Origin: Odontocerum albicorne
Lineage: Eukaryota; Arthropoda; Insecta; Trichoptera; Odontoceridae
Direction of reading: 5' to 3'
Length of the DNA: 64,000 nucleotides
Assembly (NCBI GenBank): GCA_949825065.1
Contig: OX463841.1
Span: 25,382,476-25,446,475 of the forward strand
Position numbers and translations under genes: made by a program. This document shows, one piece after another, positions 29,935 through 40,659 of this stretch; the stretch's first letter is position 1; every line of letters begins with the position of its first letter. Below the pieces are notes generated by a model. The model made no database searches, had not been told where the DNA came from, and saw nothing but the letters and a program-made list of their open reading frames with translations.

Positions 29935-32758
29935 CACTTGCCGTACGGTGATGGATAGCGAGTGATCATGACTTATATTTTATTTAATTTCTCGAAATAT
30001 ACTGCTTGCAGGGTCTTCATACTTTATGTATTCCTCATCGAAACCTCTATGATTTGAATGATGTCATTAGGAAACAAAACATTCATAGTTAATTCAACAG
30101 AAATTAATGATTTTAAATCGCGAATTGACGAAATGTCAAACACTCATTCTTTTTTGACAGTTCTTATAGCGCCCGTCCAGGGGATCATCACCAGTTTTAT
30201 AATCCTGATTGTTATTTTTTATTTTTATCTGGTATGTTTTTTCTATTATCATTTTTTATCTGGTATGTTATATTGTACCATTACTCTTTTTATAATAAAT
30301 GTACATTTTATTTATTATTTCATTTTCAAAAATATAATAATTGAGATGGCGGGAAATATCGACGGCGATGATAGCGATTTGGAATTTAAGCCGACAGGCA
30401 ATATATCAGAATCAGAAGATTTTGTCGAGGTACAGGATGAAGTATATTCTGATTTGGAGACGAGTGAAGAAGACGAAGAAATATTATTTACATCAAAACA
30501 TGGATTCGAATGGAGTTCATTACGAGTACCACCTCAATCTTCGAGGCATCGGTCGGGTATCAAATATTCTCATCGAAGATTCTGGACTGAGAAATTCAAG
30601 TATAAATGTACATTCCATAAAATATATGTGTTGTCTGTTTGTAAATGAAGAGGTGGTAAAAGTGATGTTTAAGAAACAAATCGTCATTTAAATCGAATTC
30701 ATTCAGAAAAGAACCAACCAAAAGACGAGTTATATGAATTCATTGGAATATTGCTCGCACCTGGCAGAAATCGAACACGAAAGCTATCTTTGAGTGAATT
30801 TTGGATAAGTGAAAGTCCCTTTTGCCAGTCATTTTTCACAACAGCTCTGTCTCGAGATAGATTCATCTATATTTACAGTCATATTCGTTTTGATGATAAA
30901 GAAACCCGAGAAGAGAGATATCAGGGTTTTTTCAGATAAATTAGAACCAATTAAGTGGATTTCAAAAATGTTTATGGATATGTGCAAAAGCAATTATTCT
31001 CCATCTTCGAATATAACTGTAGATGAACGTTTGGCAAACTTTAGAGAGAATTGTTAATTTCGCGTGTACATGAAGTCTAAACTTGGTAAATATGGCATCA
31101 AAATCTGGGTTGCTGCCGACTGCGGCGGCATATGACGCATAACAAATTTACAGGCTTATTCTGGTATGATAAATAATCGTAGAGAGAGATAAATCAAGGT
31201 AACTGAGTAGTTATAGAAATGGTTCAACCGCAGTATGGCACGAACAGGAGGATAACCACAGGTATTTTTATTACCTCCATCAAATTAGCCGATAATCTTT
31301 TATTAAAAGGTTTAACTCTAACTGGCACGCTTCGAAAAAATAAAAGAGTAATCTCACTTGAATTTATACCGTCTAGAGAGAAAACAATCCATAGTAGCTG
31401 AAAATAAAATACTTGTTTCGTGTGTACCACAAAAAATAAAGCAGTATTATTATTATCCACTCAATTCAATGATGCAGAAATTGATTATTCAGAAAAACAA
31501 AAGCCACTATAGTAATTATACATCATTATAATAATACGAAAATTGGAGTAGATACGGGAGACCAAATTACTTGAGAGTACTCTTGCTCAAGGTCAACGAG
31601 AAGATGGCCTTTCCGTCTTTTTATGGAAATTATAGATATGGCTGCATTGAATGCATACCTCTTATGGATAGACAAATATCCAGAGTGGAAACAAAATAAT
31701 TAATACCACCGAAAACATTTCACAAGAGAGTTAAGTTTGGAATTGGCAATGCCCAATATCTTAAAAAGGAAAAATAGCAACAACAAGATGCTTTTAATAC
31801 AGTTTTAACATATTGTGGCGAGTCAATATCCGAAACATTAGTAAATAATACCCTGTTGGCACCCCGTGAGGTCCTCAAAAGAGGAAGTTGTGGGTTTTAT
31901 TAAAAACATTCGAGAAAAAAAACCAGGCTATTCTGCAATATTTGTCAAACACCTGCGTGTTTAGTAAGTAGAATATAGTAAAAAAAAAAGTGGTTTCATG
32001 CCCCAATTGCGATAACTTTCTCCACAGGATTAAACTTTGATTATATGATATGTTTGTCCTATTTTCAAATTTTCTGTAGTGTTTATATTTTCCAAATTGC
32101 ATATATTTTATTGATTTGAATTTCGTGTTTGTTTATATATAATTTTGAATTTCGTGTTTGTTTATACTATATAAATTTCTCGCCCTAAAACCTTGATTTT
32201 TGACCGAACGACGCAGCGTAAAAATAATATTCTTATAGAAATGCCTTTCTGTTTTAGCTCTTATTTTATCATTTCTTACCTTTATTTTATATTATTCGAC
32301 ATTTTATTACATAATAAAATGATGTTTATAGCTAATAACAAAAAATAACCTAGCAGATTTTGCATAATTTTAATTTGAAACATACATGTTTAGTGTACCC
32401 TCAGTGTCCAACGCCGTTACTGGCGTAATTTTTTAGCACAGTAAGGGAAGTGTTAAAAGGTTGGAGACCTCTTTTCAGTCATGCGCATTCTGAACGTTGC
32501 GCAGACCGAACGACGCAGTGGGAAAATTATATTCTTATAGAAATGTCACTTCTGTTTCAACTATTATTTTATCATTTCTTACACTTATTTTATATTATTC
32601 GACATTTTATTACACAATAAAATGATGTTTATAGCTAATTAAAAAAAAAAACTAATAGATTTTGCATAATTTTAATTTAAAACATACATTTTTAGTGTAC
32701 CCTCAGTGTCCAACACCGTAACTGGCGTAATTTTTTAGCACAGTAAGGGAAGTGTTAA
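29931..32758 (+). mobile_element. piggyBac-like transposon with duplicated right end
   Basis: Left end TTAA-CACTTGCCGTACGGTG at 29931-29950. Right ends with the inverse motif CACAGTAAGGGAAGTG-TTAA lie at 32437-32456 and again at 32739-32758. Terminal repeats agree at 17 of 20 positions including TTAA, the strict piggyBac target. About 250 bp before each right end are nearly the same (ACCGAACGACGCAG, TATTCTTATAGAAATG, ATAAAATGATGTTTATAGCT, CCTCAGTGTCCAAC), so the 3-prime end is tandemly duplicated with a period of about 302 bp. The interior holds a broken transposase. Confidence 0.85.
30346..31970 (+). pseudogene. piggyBac transposase, multiply broken
   Basis: From ATG 30346 the acidic N-terminus (MAGNIDGDDSDLEFKPTG, then EDFVEVQDEVYSDLE) runs into a basic segment, as in piggyBac proteins. 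After frameshifts near 30.56, 30.69 and 30.94 kb come FIGILLAPGRNRTRKLSLSE, FFTTALSRDRFIYIYSHIRF and the ITVDERL / FRVYMKSKLGKYGIKIW catalytic-core segments. The DNxFTS box, which carries the second catalytic Asp, reads TTGIFITSIKLA and has lost that Asp. GVDTGDQ near 31545 holds the third Asp, followed by a stop and SCSRSTRRWPFRLFMEIID. A cysteine-containing tail (FCNICQTPACLVSR, 31930-31965) matches the C-terminal zinc-binding region. Clearly inactive. Confidence 0.85.
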
Positions 32759-33144
32759 TAAGTATGCTTGACGACTACCCCTTAATCGTTCGAAGATATA
32801 TTTGCATTTGTTTGCACAATACATACTCGTGTACAAATTAAGCAGGAAAAATAGTGAACCCCTTTTGATCAATATACTCGAGAGTTATTTACATCATCGT
32901 GAATTAAGAGTGTTAACGGTGCCGAATTCACGAACTGAGCTTTTAAGAGCATCACGATTTGCACACGGAATGGTTTAACGTATTGTCCGGTATTGATACC
33001 TTCCGTATCTAAGTAGATAAACTGAGGATTAAGCTTATTTATAAACTTTTTAGACATAACTGAGGAATTCATTGGGAAGCATGAGTCATAATAGTTTTTT
33101 ATTAATTAAATTTCTATTTTCATTCTTTAGTCTATATAGTTGAA
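32759..33144. other. AT-rich stretch, nothing recognised
   Basis: No feature recognised. Confidence 0.3.
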
Positions 33145-33320
33145 TCTGGTACACCTGCTGGAGTTATTGCTCTAGAGTAATTTCTTCTAACCAACCAGTT
33201 CATCTTTGATACATTCATTGTTCTTATTGTTATTATTTTTAGACTTTTATCTATGTGATTTTTATCTTATACTATGTATTTTTATTGTAATTGGGTTAAA
33301 CCCGTATCAAATGTGAAATA
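33145..33320 (-). mobile_element. LINE/SINE 3-prime end fragment
   Basis: CTGCTGGAGTTATTGCTCTA then GAGTAATTTCTTCTAACCAA is a diverged reversed hairpin block. It shares AACCAACCAG..CATCTTTGATA with 63.11 kb and the GGGTTAAACCCGTATCAAAT end with 14.28 kb. It looks like a third retroelement using a related 3-prime end. Confidence 0.5.
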
Positions 33321-33494
33321 TAAAATACTTCTTTTGATCAAAATCATACTTCAAATCATTAATCAAATTATATAAATGCAGTTATGTTTGTTTTTGCTTC
33401 GAAGCGATTTTACTTTACATTTCGTTTTCTGTAGTGCTTGCTTTTTTTTATTACAACGGCAAATGAAGTGATATTTTAATGTATTATATTATAT

Positions 33495-33691
33495 AATACT
33501 TTCGTTGTATAAGTTCAACCTGGTGGATTTATTGCTATATGGCAATCTCTTCTTATCATAAAGGTGTCCTAATAAGTCAAGTGAAAAATAGTATGGATCC
33601 TTTTAAAAAAATGAGGTATCAACGGGAATCAAACACGCAACCCCCGTATCGGGAAATAAGTATCTTACTAACCAGGCCACGGAGGTCGTCT
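33495..33691 (-). mobile_element. tRNA-derived SINE, nearly full length
   Basis: Tail ACTTTCGTTGTATAAG, hairpin block TTATTGCTATATGGCAATC, body with AGTATGGATCCTTTTAAA, then GGGAATCAAACACGCAACCC (B side) and CCAGGCCACGGAGGTCG (A side). Confidence 0.8.
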
Positions 33692-34654
33692 GTTTAGATG
33701 GAGCAAAGGTTAAACACTAAATATTTTAGATTTTCAACAAATACGATTTGTTTTTATTCCTTAACCATTTTATGAAGGGAAAATAGCTTAGTTCAGTATT
33801 GGTGTTTGCTTGAAACAAAATTAATATTTCTTTCACCCTTTAAGCTAATTTTGATAATAATACCTTGTAACGATGTTCAGTAACTTTAATTATTTTATAA
33901 ACTTTAATATAAGCCTCAATTCTAATAAATAGCTAGTTATTTAGGTAAATACATTACATAAGGTTGTATTGGGGCAAATTTGTGAGCTGTCACAGGACTC
34001 ATCCTAGAATTTCCGAACTATAACAATATTTTTTCCCTTGTAATTTTATTATAAATTGTGGAGTTTGAGAGATGTTCTAGTTGATATTTTAAAGTTCGAG
34101 ATATTTTCAAGTCGACAAGGGACCGGGCTGATTTCAACAAAATTTAGGATGCTTCCTGTAGTAATAGAAATGAATATCATGAAAACCGTTAAAAAATATT
34201 AAGAAATCCTTTCAAAATATCGTTTTTTTTATACGAGTGATGTGTGGTCAATAACGACCTTTAATCACACCAACAAGGTAACTGTCGTAAGTCAACACGG
34301 AATAATTTCAGTGTCAACTCCGAGAATTTGTTATGTATAGTTTTGTTATTGGAATTCCATTTTCCACGTTTGGGATACGGAATTTAAAAGCTGATATGTT
34401 GTAGTAAGACATTTCCATATTGTTAAAAAGCCATTTTAATTATTGTTACAAAACATTATGCACTCGTGTACGCCTACGTATCATCATTATGCGTGTTTTT
34501 TCAATTAAATAATTATCATTTATTTTTGTCGCAATTTGTCATTACTACATTTAACCGCATTAAATCAATAACTACAACGCATGCAGTAATTTTATTATGC
34601 TAAGTGATTTAATTTAATGTTTGGTAATTTTTAAACCCTAAAATTTGTCGTCTA
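33692..34654. other. AT-rich stretch, nothing recognised
   Basis: No feature recognised. Confidence 0.3.
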
Positions 34655-34810
34655 TGGTACACTTCAACATATGCGAATTTATGATTCAGACATGTTGAAG
34701 AGCGTGGTCGGAAGACAACATTTTCTTTGGGCACATTCATCATGCTTTCGAGCATAGAACCACTTCAGTAGGCATGGAACTTGCGGTTTGCCATCGCACG
34801 TTTTGGTAAT
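34655..34810 (+). repeat. Hairpin-led dispersed repeat, copy 3 of 4
   Basis: ACTTCAACATATGCGAA, a loop, TTCAGACATGTTGAAG, then AGCGTGGTCGGAAGACAAC and ATAGAACCACTTCAG. The second half aligns loosely with 7325-7425. Confidence 0.55.
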
Positions 34811-35519
34811 GATACTACAAAAGTAAATATTTCAATCTCTTTAGATGTTACGATCAAAAAAGCTCTACTGCAAAAAAGGTCTAGTGTAATACTGCACCAA
34901 AATCCTGCGATGCGATGTCGTATTAATGCCTCAAATTCTTTATTCAACAAACACCTTGCTCGCAATACACTAACTTGGGATATGTAAACCTACTCCTGTC
35001 TCACATCGTATAACAACATTTCAAATATTTTTTTAAGTTTAAGTATTGATTGCATAAACAACTAGCAAATACCAAGCAATACATCGGATAGTAAGATTAT
35101 GGAGTTTCATCATCGTTCACCATGGGTTTCCGTTTTAGTGTGTAGGTGTTCCGAGTAAGTAATATGTGGAGGTCGATTGAGTTCACTTGGCTTCACAATA
35201 CATATTGCTTAATAATTTTCAAAGTGCTTTGAACACTTGCGACTATTAAATAAAATATTTTTCACCTGGATTATATGAAAATATATTGCATTTCTATATG
35301 ACACTTTGTTGATGATTGATGTGATGTGTTCTCGAGACGGATTTAATAAGAGTTCATAAATATCGTCATACAAGCTTTTCCATTTCTCACAATTCTCACT
35401 TTTTTGTCTATTCAAATTCTATAGCTATCTACTTCTATTATTTCCTGGGTTTACATGGTCCTCGCTTTCCATTCAATTCAGACATGTAAATTTGTTTTGT
35501 AAATCTTTCATAATTAATG
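34811..35519. other. AT-rich stretch, nothing recognised
   Basis: No feature recognised. Confidence 0.3.
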
Positions 35520-35521
35520 TA

Positions 35522-36474
35522 CGAGGCATATCCAGAAAGTAAGTGTACTGAATTTTTGTAGGTTACAATTTTTTTTATTTAAACAAAAAAATTACGTGGT
35601 TACCGTAGTACATATGTAAGCTATTTTTCGACATAGTCGCCATTCCTCTCAATGCAGGTGGTGAAGCGGGGTATCAACTTTTTGATGCCTTCCTCGAAAT
35701 AGTTTCCCGCCAACCCCTCCGTCCACTTCTCCACCTCCTCCTTTAGCTCCTCGTCGGTTGAAAACCTTTTTCCACCTATGTACAGCTTCAGGGAGGTTAA
35801 GAGATAGTAATCTGAAGGTGCTAGGTCAGGGGAATGCGCGGAATGGTTCAGGACATCCCATTTAAACGAGGCGAGCAGTTCCTTCGTGGCGTTGGCCGTG
35901 TGTGGTCTGGCATTGTCATGCAGCAGGCAGACTCCCTTTGTCAGCATGCCTCTCCTCTTGTTCTGAATCGCCCTCCGCAATTTTTTTAGGGTCTCACAGT
36001 ATCTTGCAGAGTTGATGGTCTCCCCTTGAGGCATATATTCAAATAAAATTATGCCTTGACAGTCCCAAAATACGGATGCCATGATTTTCTTGGCTGAAAT
36101 TGTGGTTTTGAACTTTTTGGCGGAGGGTGAAGAGGTGTGACGCCACTGTTGAGACTGCCTTTTGATTTCAGGCGTGTAGTGTGCAACCAAAGTTTCATCT
36201 CCAGTAACGATGGAGCGGAGAAATTCATCTCCATGGAGTTTGCAGCGCCTCAAAAACTCTTGCCTTTTTACAAAATTTCGCACTTGGCGGGAGATTGGGT
36301 TGACATTTTTCACAAAACGCGTTGTCGCGTCGACACTTCTCAACGTACTGACCTCGAACCGGCCTCGTTGCGGAGAGGAAGGGTCAGGCTACACGAAAGT
36401 GTAGCCAACATGTCGAAAATAAAATCCATCCGGTCGTGAGAGCCTCAGTACACTTACTTTGTGGATACACCTCG
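35522..36474 (-). mobile_element. mariner (DD34D) element, internally deleted, copy B
   Basis: Both ends are present: left CGAGGCATATCCAGAAAGTA; right, reversed, CGAGGTGTATCCACAAAGTA. TA flanks both sides (35520-35521, 36475-36476). Length about 953 bp. It is a close relative of the copy at 16.0 kb over the shared parts, including the 5-prime leader with CTACACTTTCGTGTAGCC, a small hairpin. Confidence 0.92.
35621..36343 (-). pseudogene. mariner transposase, N-terminally deleted (copy B)
   Basis: The minus-strand leader encodes a short start (MSTQSPAKCEI at about 36305-36273), then the frame breaks at a deletion that removed the helix-turn-helix. The catalytic domain is open: EFLRRCKLHGDEFLRSIV, first Asp in TGDETLVAHYTPE, second in LLHDNARPHTA, third in SPDLAPSDYY (34 residues apart), ending IERNGDYVEK. 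The whole DD34D triad is visible, unlike copy A. The usual Trp after GDET is Leu here. The 240-codon frame starts upstream in the wrong frame for the native N-terminus, so a full DNA-binding domain is absent. Confidence 0.9.
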
Positions 36475-36516
36475 TACTTACCATCACAAAAGTCTATTAT
36501 ATTACACTTGGATTGT

Positions 36517-36677
36517 TTTCAGGTTTATCGCCCCGTGCACACCAACCGGGAAGATTCAAGAGACTTTTAGTTAAAACCATATCGGTCCTTTTTTTTTAAA
36601 GTGAATTCCAACGAAAAGTGAACACGCAACCCCCAAATTGTAAGTCACGCGTTTTACCAACTAGACCATGAAGGTGT
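36517..36677 (-). mobile_element. tRNA-derived SINE, diverged
   Basis: Body AGTTAAAACCATATCGGTCC, then AACACGCAACCCCCAAATTG (B side) and ACCAACTAGACCATGAAGG (A side). The 3-prime hairpin is poorly kept. Confidence 0.6.
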
Positions 36678-37057
36678 CCATTCTAAATTATTATAACACC
36701 CGTCTCAATAATATAGTTGATCTATGTCCGTTTACTCTATCATGCATTATAATACCAGAAATTATTTACGAGATAAACACTTCTACTGCATTTATTCTGC
36801 TCCACTTAAATGCACACAAGCAAAGTTTTGAATTAATTTCTTTATAATCAAGCACTTACTGAGTGCACCGTTGAGGTTGTTTCCTACTGTAATGCGTATC
36901 GAAGTATTCTCTAACTTACTGTTGCTCGAAAATATGCTTCTCACGTATAAAAAAAACTTAATTTCCTTTAATTTCTCGTTGTTCTTCCATATACCATACA
37001 TATACCCGTAAATACTAATACTCGTGAAATAAACCTTTTTGACAACCATATTTTTTT
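36678..37057. other. AT-rich stretch, nothing recognised
   Basis: No feature recognised. Confidence 0.3.
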
Positions 37058-37153
37058 ACTTATTTACCATTGTTAAAACCTTTTCTTACAGTTGACGTAC
37101 ATTTTTACTTATTTACCATTCTTAAAACCTTTCTTACATTTGACGTACATTTT
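37058..37153. repeat. 48-bp tandem duplication
   Basis: TTACTTATTTACCATTGTTA and its near copy with ATTCTTA are each followed by AAACCTTT, CTTACA(G/T)TTGACGTACATT. Two units. Confidence 0.75.
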
Positions 37154-37464
37154 TCCAACCAACAATGCTAAATAATTAGATTAAGTTTCACTTTTATTTG
37201 ATTTAAAACGCATATTTATTTCAAAGTACTTGTACTTTCTCGTTACGAAATAGGTACTTAAGTAACAATAATGTGAATATTTAAATTCTTTGATCTAGAA
37301 TAATTAAAAGAAAATTGCATAATGTTAAGCAACATTTAGTAAATATTTTTTTCTTTTGTATTAAAAAAACCTTGATGTGAAACCAAATAAATGTTTACTT
37401 TCATTTAACCATTCTACTATACGAGTGTACTCGTAAGAATATGTTTCTTTGTGTATTTAATTTT
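37154..37464. other. AT-rich stretch, nothing recognised
   Basis: Holds a pair of octamer-type motifs, ATACGAGTGTACTCGTAAG, at 37419-37437. Confidence 0.4.
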
Positions 37465-37590
37465 AATTAAAGATGTCGTCATCATCATCACACTATGCCC
37501 TTATTGGGATACTCAGAAATTCCACTTCATTGTAACTTGGCATATATTTTTCGCTTAAGCCACGTTCTTACCTTGTCATATATACTCTCA
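37465..37590 (-). mobile_element. RTE-like LINE tail
   Basis: ATCATCATCACACTATGCCC then TTATTGGGATA and TTTTTCGCTTAAGCCACG is the reversed tail and EAK block of the RTE-like family. Confidence 0.5.
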
Positions 37591-37600
37591 TGTTGCACTG

Positions 37601-37775
37601 TATTATACTTTCGTTGTATATAGTACAACCTGGCAGGCTTGGTGCCATGTGGCAATCTCTTTTAAAAACTAGAAAGATGTTTAAAGACCTTCAGTGAAAA
37701 CTAGACTGAAATACTTATAAATATAATATATCTGAAATACAGCGGGAATCGAGTCTTCCTAAACTTCTGTTACCT
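37601..37775 (-). mobile_element. tRNA-derived SINE
   Basis: Tail ACTTTCGTTGTATATAG, TACAACCTGGCAGGCTTGG, hairpin GCCATGTGGCAATCTC, body GTGAAAACTAGACTGAAAT and a degraded B-box side GCGGGAATCGAGTC. The head is lost. Confidence 0.7.
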
Positions 37776-38994
37776 TTTGTACTACTTGTATATATTATTT
37801 TTGAAAACTTTTCATTATTATGAATTAAATAAGTGAAATATTAAAATTATTTTTTATATATATATTTCACTTATTTTTTTAATTTTTAGTCAATAAATTT
37901 TGCACTGGAGTAGAGCGTTCAATTTGTAAAGTATTGATCAGTAAATCTTTCTGGCTTCGATGCTTTTAGAATCTGGAATTGAATTCCCTGAAGTGTGTTT
38001 GAATTGCCACATAAAAAAATGAAAATGTTTGTTAGTCGTTTGAAAAAAATATTCATTACTTAATGTGTGATACAAAATGTCTACTTTTTAGTCGTACAGT
38101 TATATCTATAGGTACGTACTTTTTATATATTTATATTAATATCTGTTTGTATCATTTTATACACATATATTTTTTTTAAATTATAAATTGAAGTATTTTT
38201 ATTTTTTATTCCAATATTTAAGATTAGGTACTTATTTTTATTTACTAATCATCTATGTGCATCGTTTAAATAAATATTTTTTTCAAGATAATAATGGCCC
38301 CACTGCATATAATGATATAACATTTATATTTTTGTTAGTTCAAGTAAACGTAGATTTGTTTTTGTGTATGCTTTAGTATATATGTTTATATTCATGTATT
38401 TATATCACATTCGTGTATTCACATTCGTGTATTCAATCATTTCAGTACAGGTAGGGACAATCGGCCCTTTACATGTTTTCTCAACCTTCACGCCTCCAGG
38501 TCTTCAACACCAATATATTTGTAAGTCAGGTAGGCAAAGACTTACTGCGTTGTGCTAAGGCAACATGAGTACCACCAACATCTAAAAAGTCTTCTGAATT
38601 ATCTCAAAAGATACATTAAAACTCATTGAACCCCTTTGAAGCTTTTGTTCGAGGCATTTTACAAACGATTAGCAATTTCGAATACTATAATTTTTGGAAC
38701 AACGCCATAAAGAATTAAAAAAACGTTCATGATTTAAATATGTCTACGATAAGACAGATTGTGTCGTTAAAAGTGAAAAGGTATCTAAAAAGCTAAATAT
38801 TCTTTTAATTTCTAATCAACAACCAATCTTCACATCTCCACACTCACATTGTCAAAAACAACATTACCAAAAATCGTGATAAGATATGAAAGAAACTAGA
38901 GAAATTTTCTGGCAAACTCTATATTTATACAAATATGAATACACCAATAATTTGTGATTGTATAAAGAAAAGATTGATGAAGTGTACTTAACCA
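37776..38994. other. AT-rich stretch with one G+C-balanced patch
   Basis: A patch at 38445-38575 is less AT-rich, with no recognised motif. ACATTCGTGTATTC is duplicated at 38408-38435. Confidence 0.3.
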
Positions 38995-39265
38995 AACGAA
39001 TTTTGAAGTAAGATATATACTTCAAAATATGAAAACTGAAAAATCTCCAGGTTGCGACGGACTTTTGCACTCGGATTTCGCATTTTGTAATCGGTAATCT
39101 CAAAGCAACCGGGCTAGTATTGGATGTCGAACTTGCTACGATTGTAACATCGTGTTTACACAATCAAGATATTCCTGAAGATTGAAAAAACGCAAATGTA
39201 ATTCAATTCATAAAAAAGGAAATCGGAAAAACCTCAAAAACTATCTTCCAATTAGTTTGCTGTCA
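38995..39265 (+). pseudogene. LINE reverse-transcriptase fragment, cut by the Helitron
   Basis: The plus strand reads FEVRYILQNMKTEKSPGCDG, then, after degradation and frame changes, HNQDIPED*KNANVIQFIKK and GNRKNLKNYLPISLLS. These are the 'K(S/A)PGxDGI' and 'W...vvxlxKKGdxxxxxNYRPISLLS' blocks of non-LTR reverse transcriptases. The reading stops at the Helitron border (39265) and is not resumed after it. Confidence 0.7.
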
Positions 39266-39384
39266 TCTATATAAATAAAAATGTAAATGTTCGTTAATTA
39301 TAGATGGCTAATCTCCGGAAGTTCTCTACCGATCGCTTTGAAATTTTGACTAAAGTTGATATTCGTCAACGGAAATGTTTTTTC

Positions 39385-39660
<276 letters not shown>

Positions 39661-40097
39661 CGGTGTATATAAAAAAATTTAGAAATCAGAAAACATTACC
39701 TAGGCGAACCTGTTGGGGACAAGGATATCAAATATTGAATATCAACTGTCAAAACATTTTGACAGTTGACCATATTGCATTTTCGAGGTTTAGTAATTAA
39801 TATTTGATATTCAATGATTTAGTCTATATACATAAAATATAAAATAATTTTATGTTTGATAATAAATATTTCCTGTTGAACAATAATTCTACGATAAATT
39901 TATTACAGACGAAAAATAGGTTAGAATCCAAGATACGTCAAAATAAAATTTGTGTTAATAAGGATAAGTTCCATTGTGTCATAGCAGCTTGAGAAAATCT
40001 TAATATGGCTGAGTCTAGACTTTATAGCGCAAGCGCAGGAAATATATTTGGCAGAACTAATACTAAATTTGTAAAAAATATCCAACTAAAATTTTAT

Positions 40098-40250
40098 TTG
40101 TTTTGAAATATTTCGAGTATCGTTAAAATAAATATAATCGCTAAAATAAATATAGCTTATATGTATAAAAAGATCTAAAATAAATATAACTTACATGTAT
40201 AAAAAGATCGAGGATCGCTAAAATAAATATAACTTATATGTATAAAAAAA
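40098..40250. repeat. Short tandem repeat inside the Helitron
   Basis: CTAAAATAAATATA(A/G)CTTA followed by (T/C)ATGTATAAAAAGATC recurs three to four times, with an extra GAGGATCG in one unit. Confidence 0.75.
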
Positions 40251-40659
40251 CAGATGCGTGATACTCTCGCATGGTAGAAGTGAAACTTTTTAGTTCCTAG
40301 GAAAAGTTGATTTTATGCATTGCTTTTTTTCGATTTGTTAACGATTTTTTTTAGGATTAGGAAATGGTTCTGTGGAATTTAATTCAAGAAAGTCTCTTTT
40401 AATTCAATAAAAAAAACTATTTATTTTTATTTTTTATAATAAACAATAATAAATAATAATTTTAATAATAATATAATACACTTAATAAAAGAAAATTTAT
40501 ATTTTTTTAATGTTAAATATATTAATATTTTTATACCATTATTAATTATTAAATGAATAATTTTAAAATAATTATTTAATTATTTTAATTATATTATTAA
40601 ATAATGTATTATTAGAAATGTTATTTTATTATATAATTTTTTTTGTATAGCGCCATCTG

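Noticed and set aside
30058..30345. N-terminal extension of the piggyBac transposase (ORF start at 30058)
   Set aside because: The acidic N-terminus typical of the family starts at the ATG at 30346; the upstream residues are hydrophobic, AT-driven and lie in the leader.
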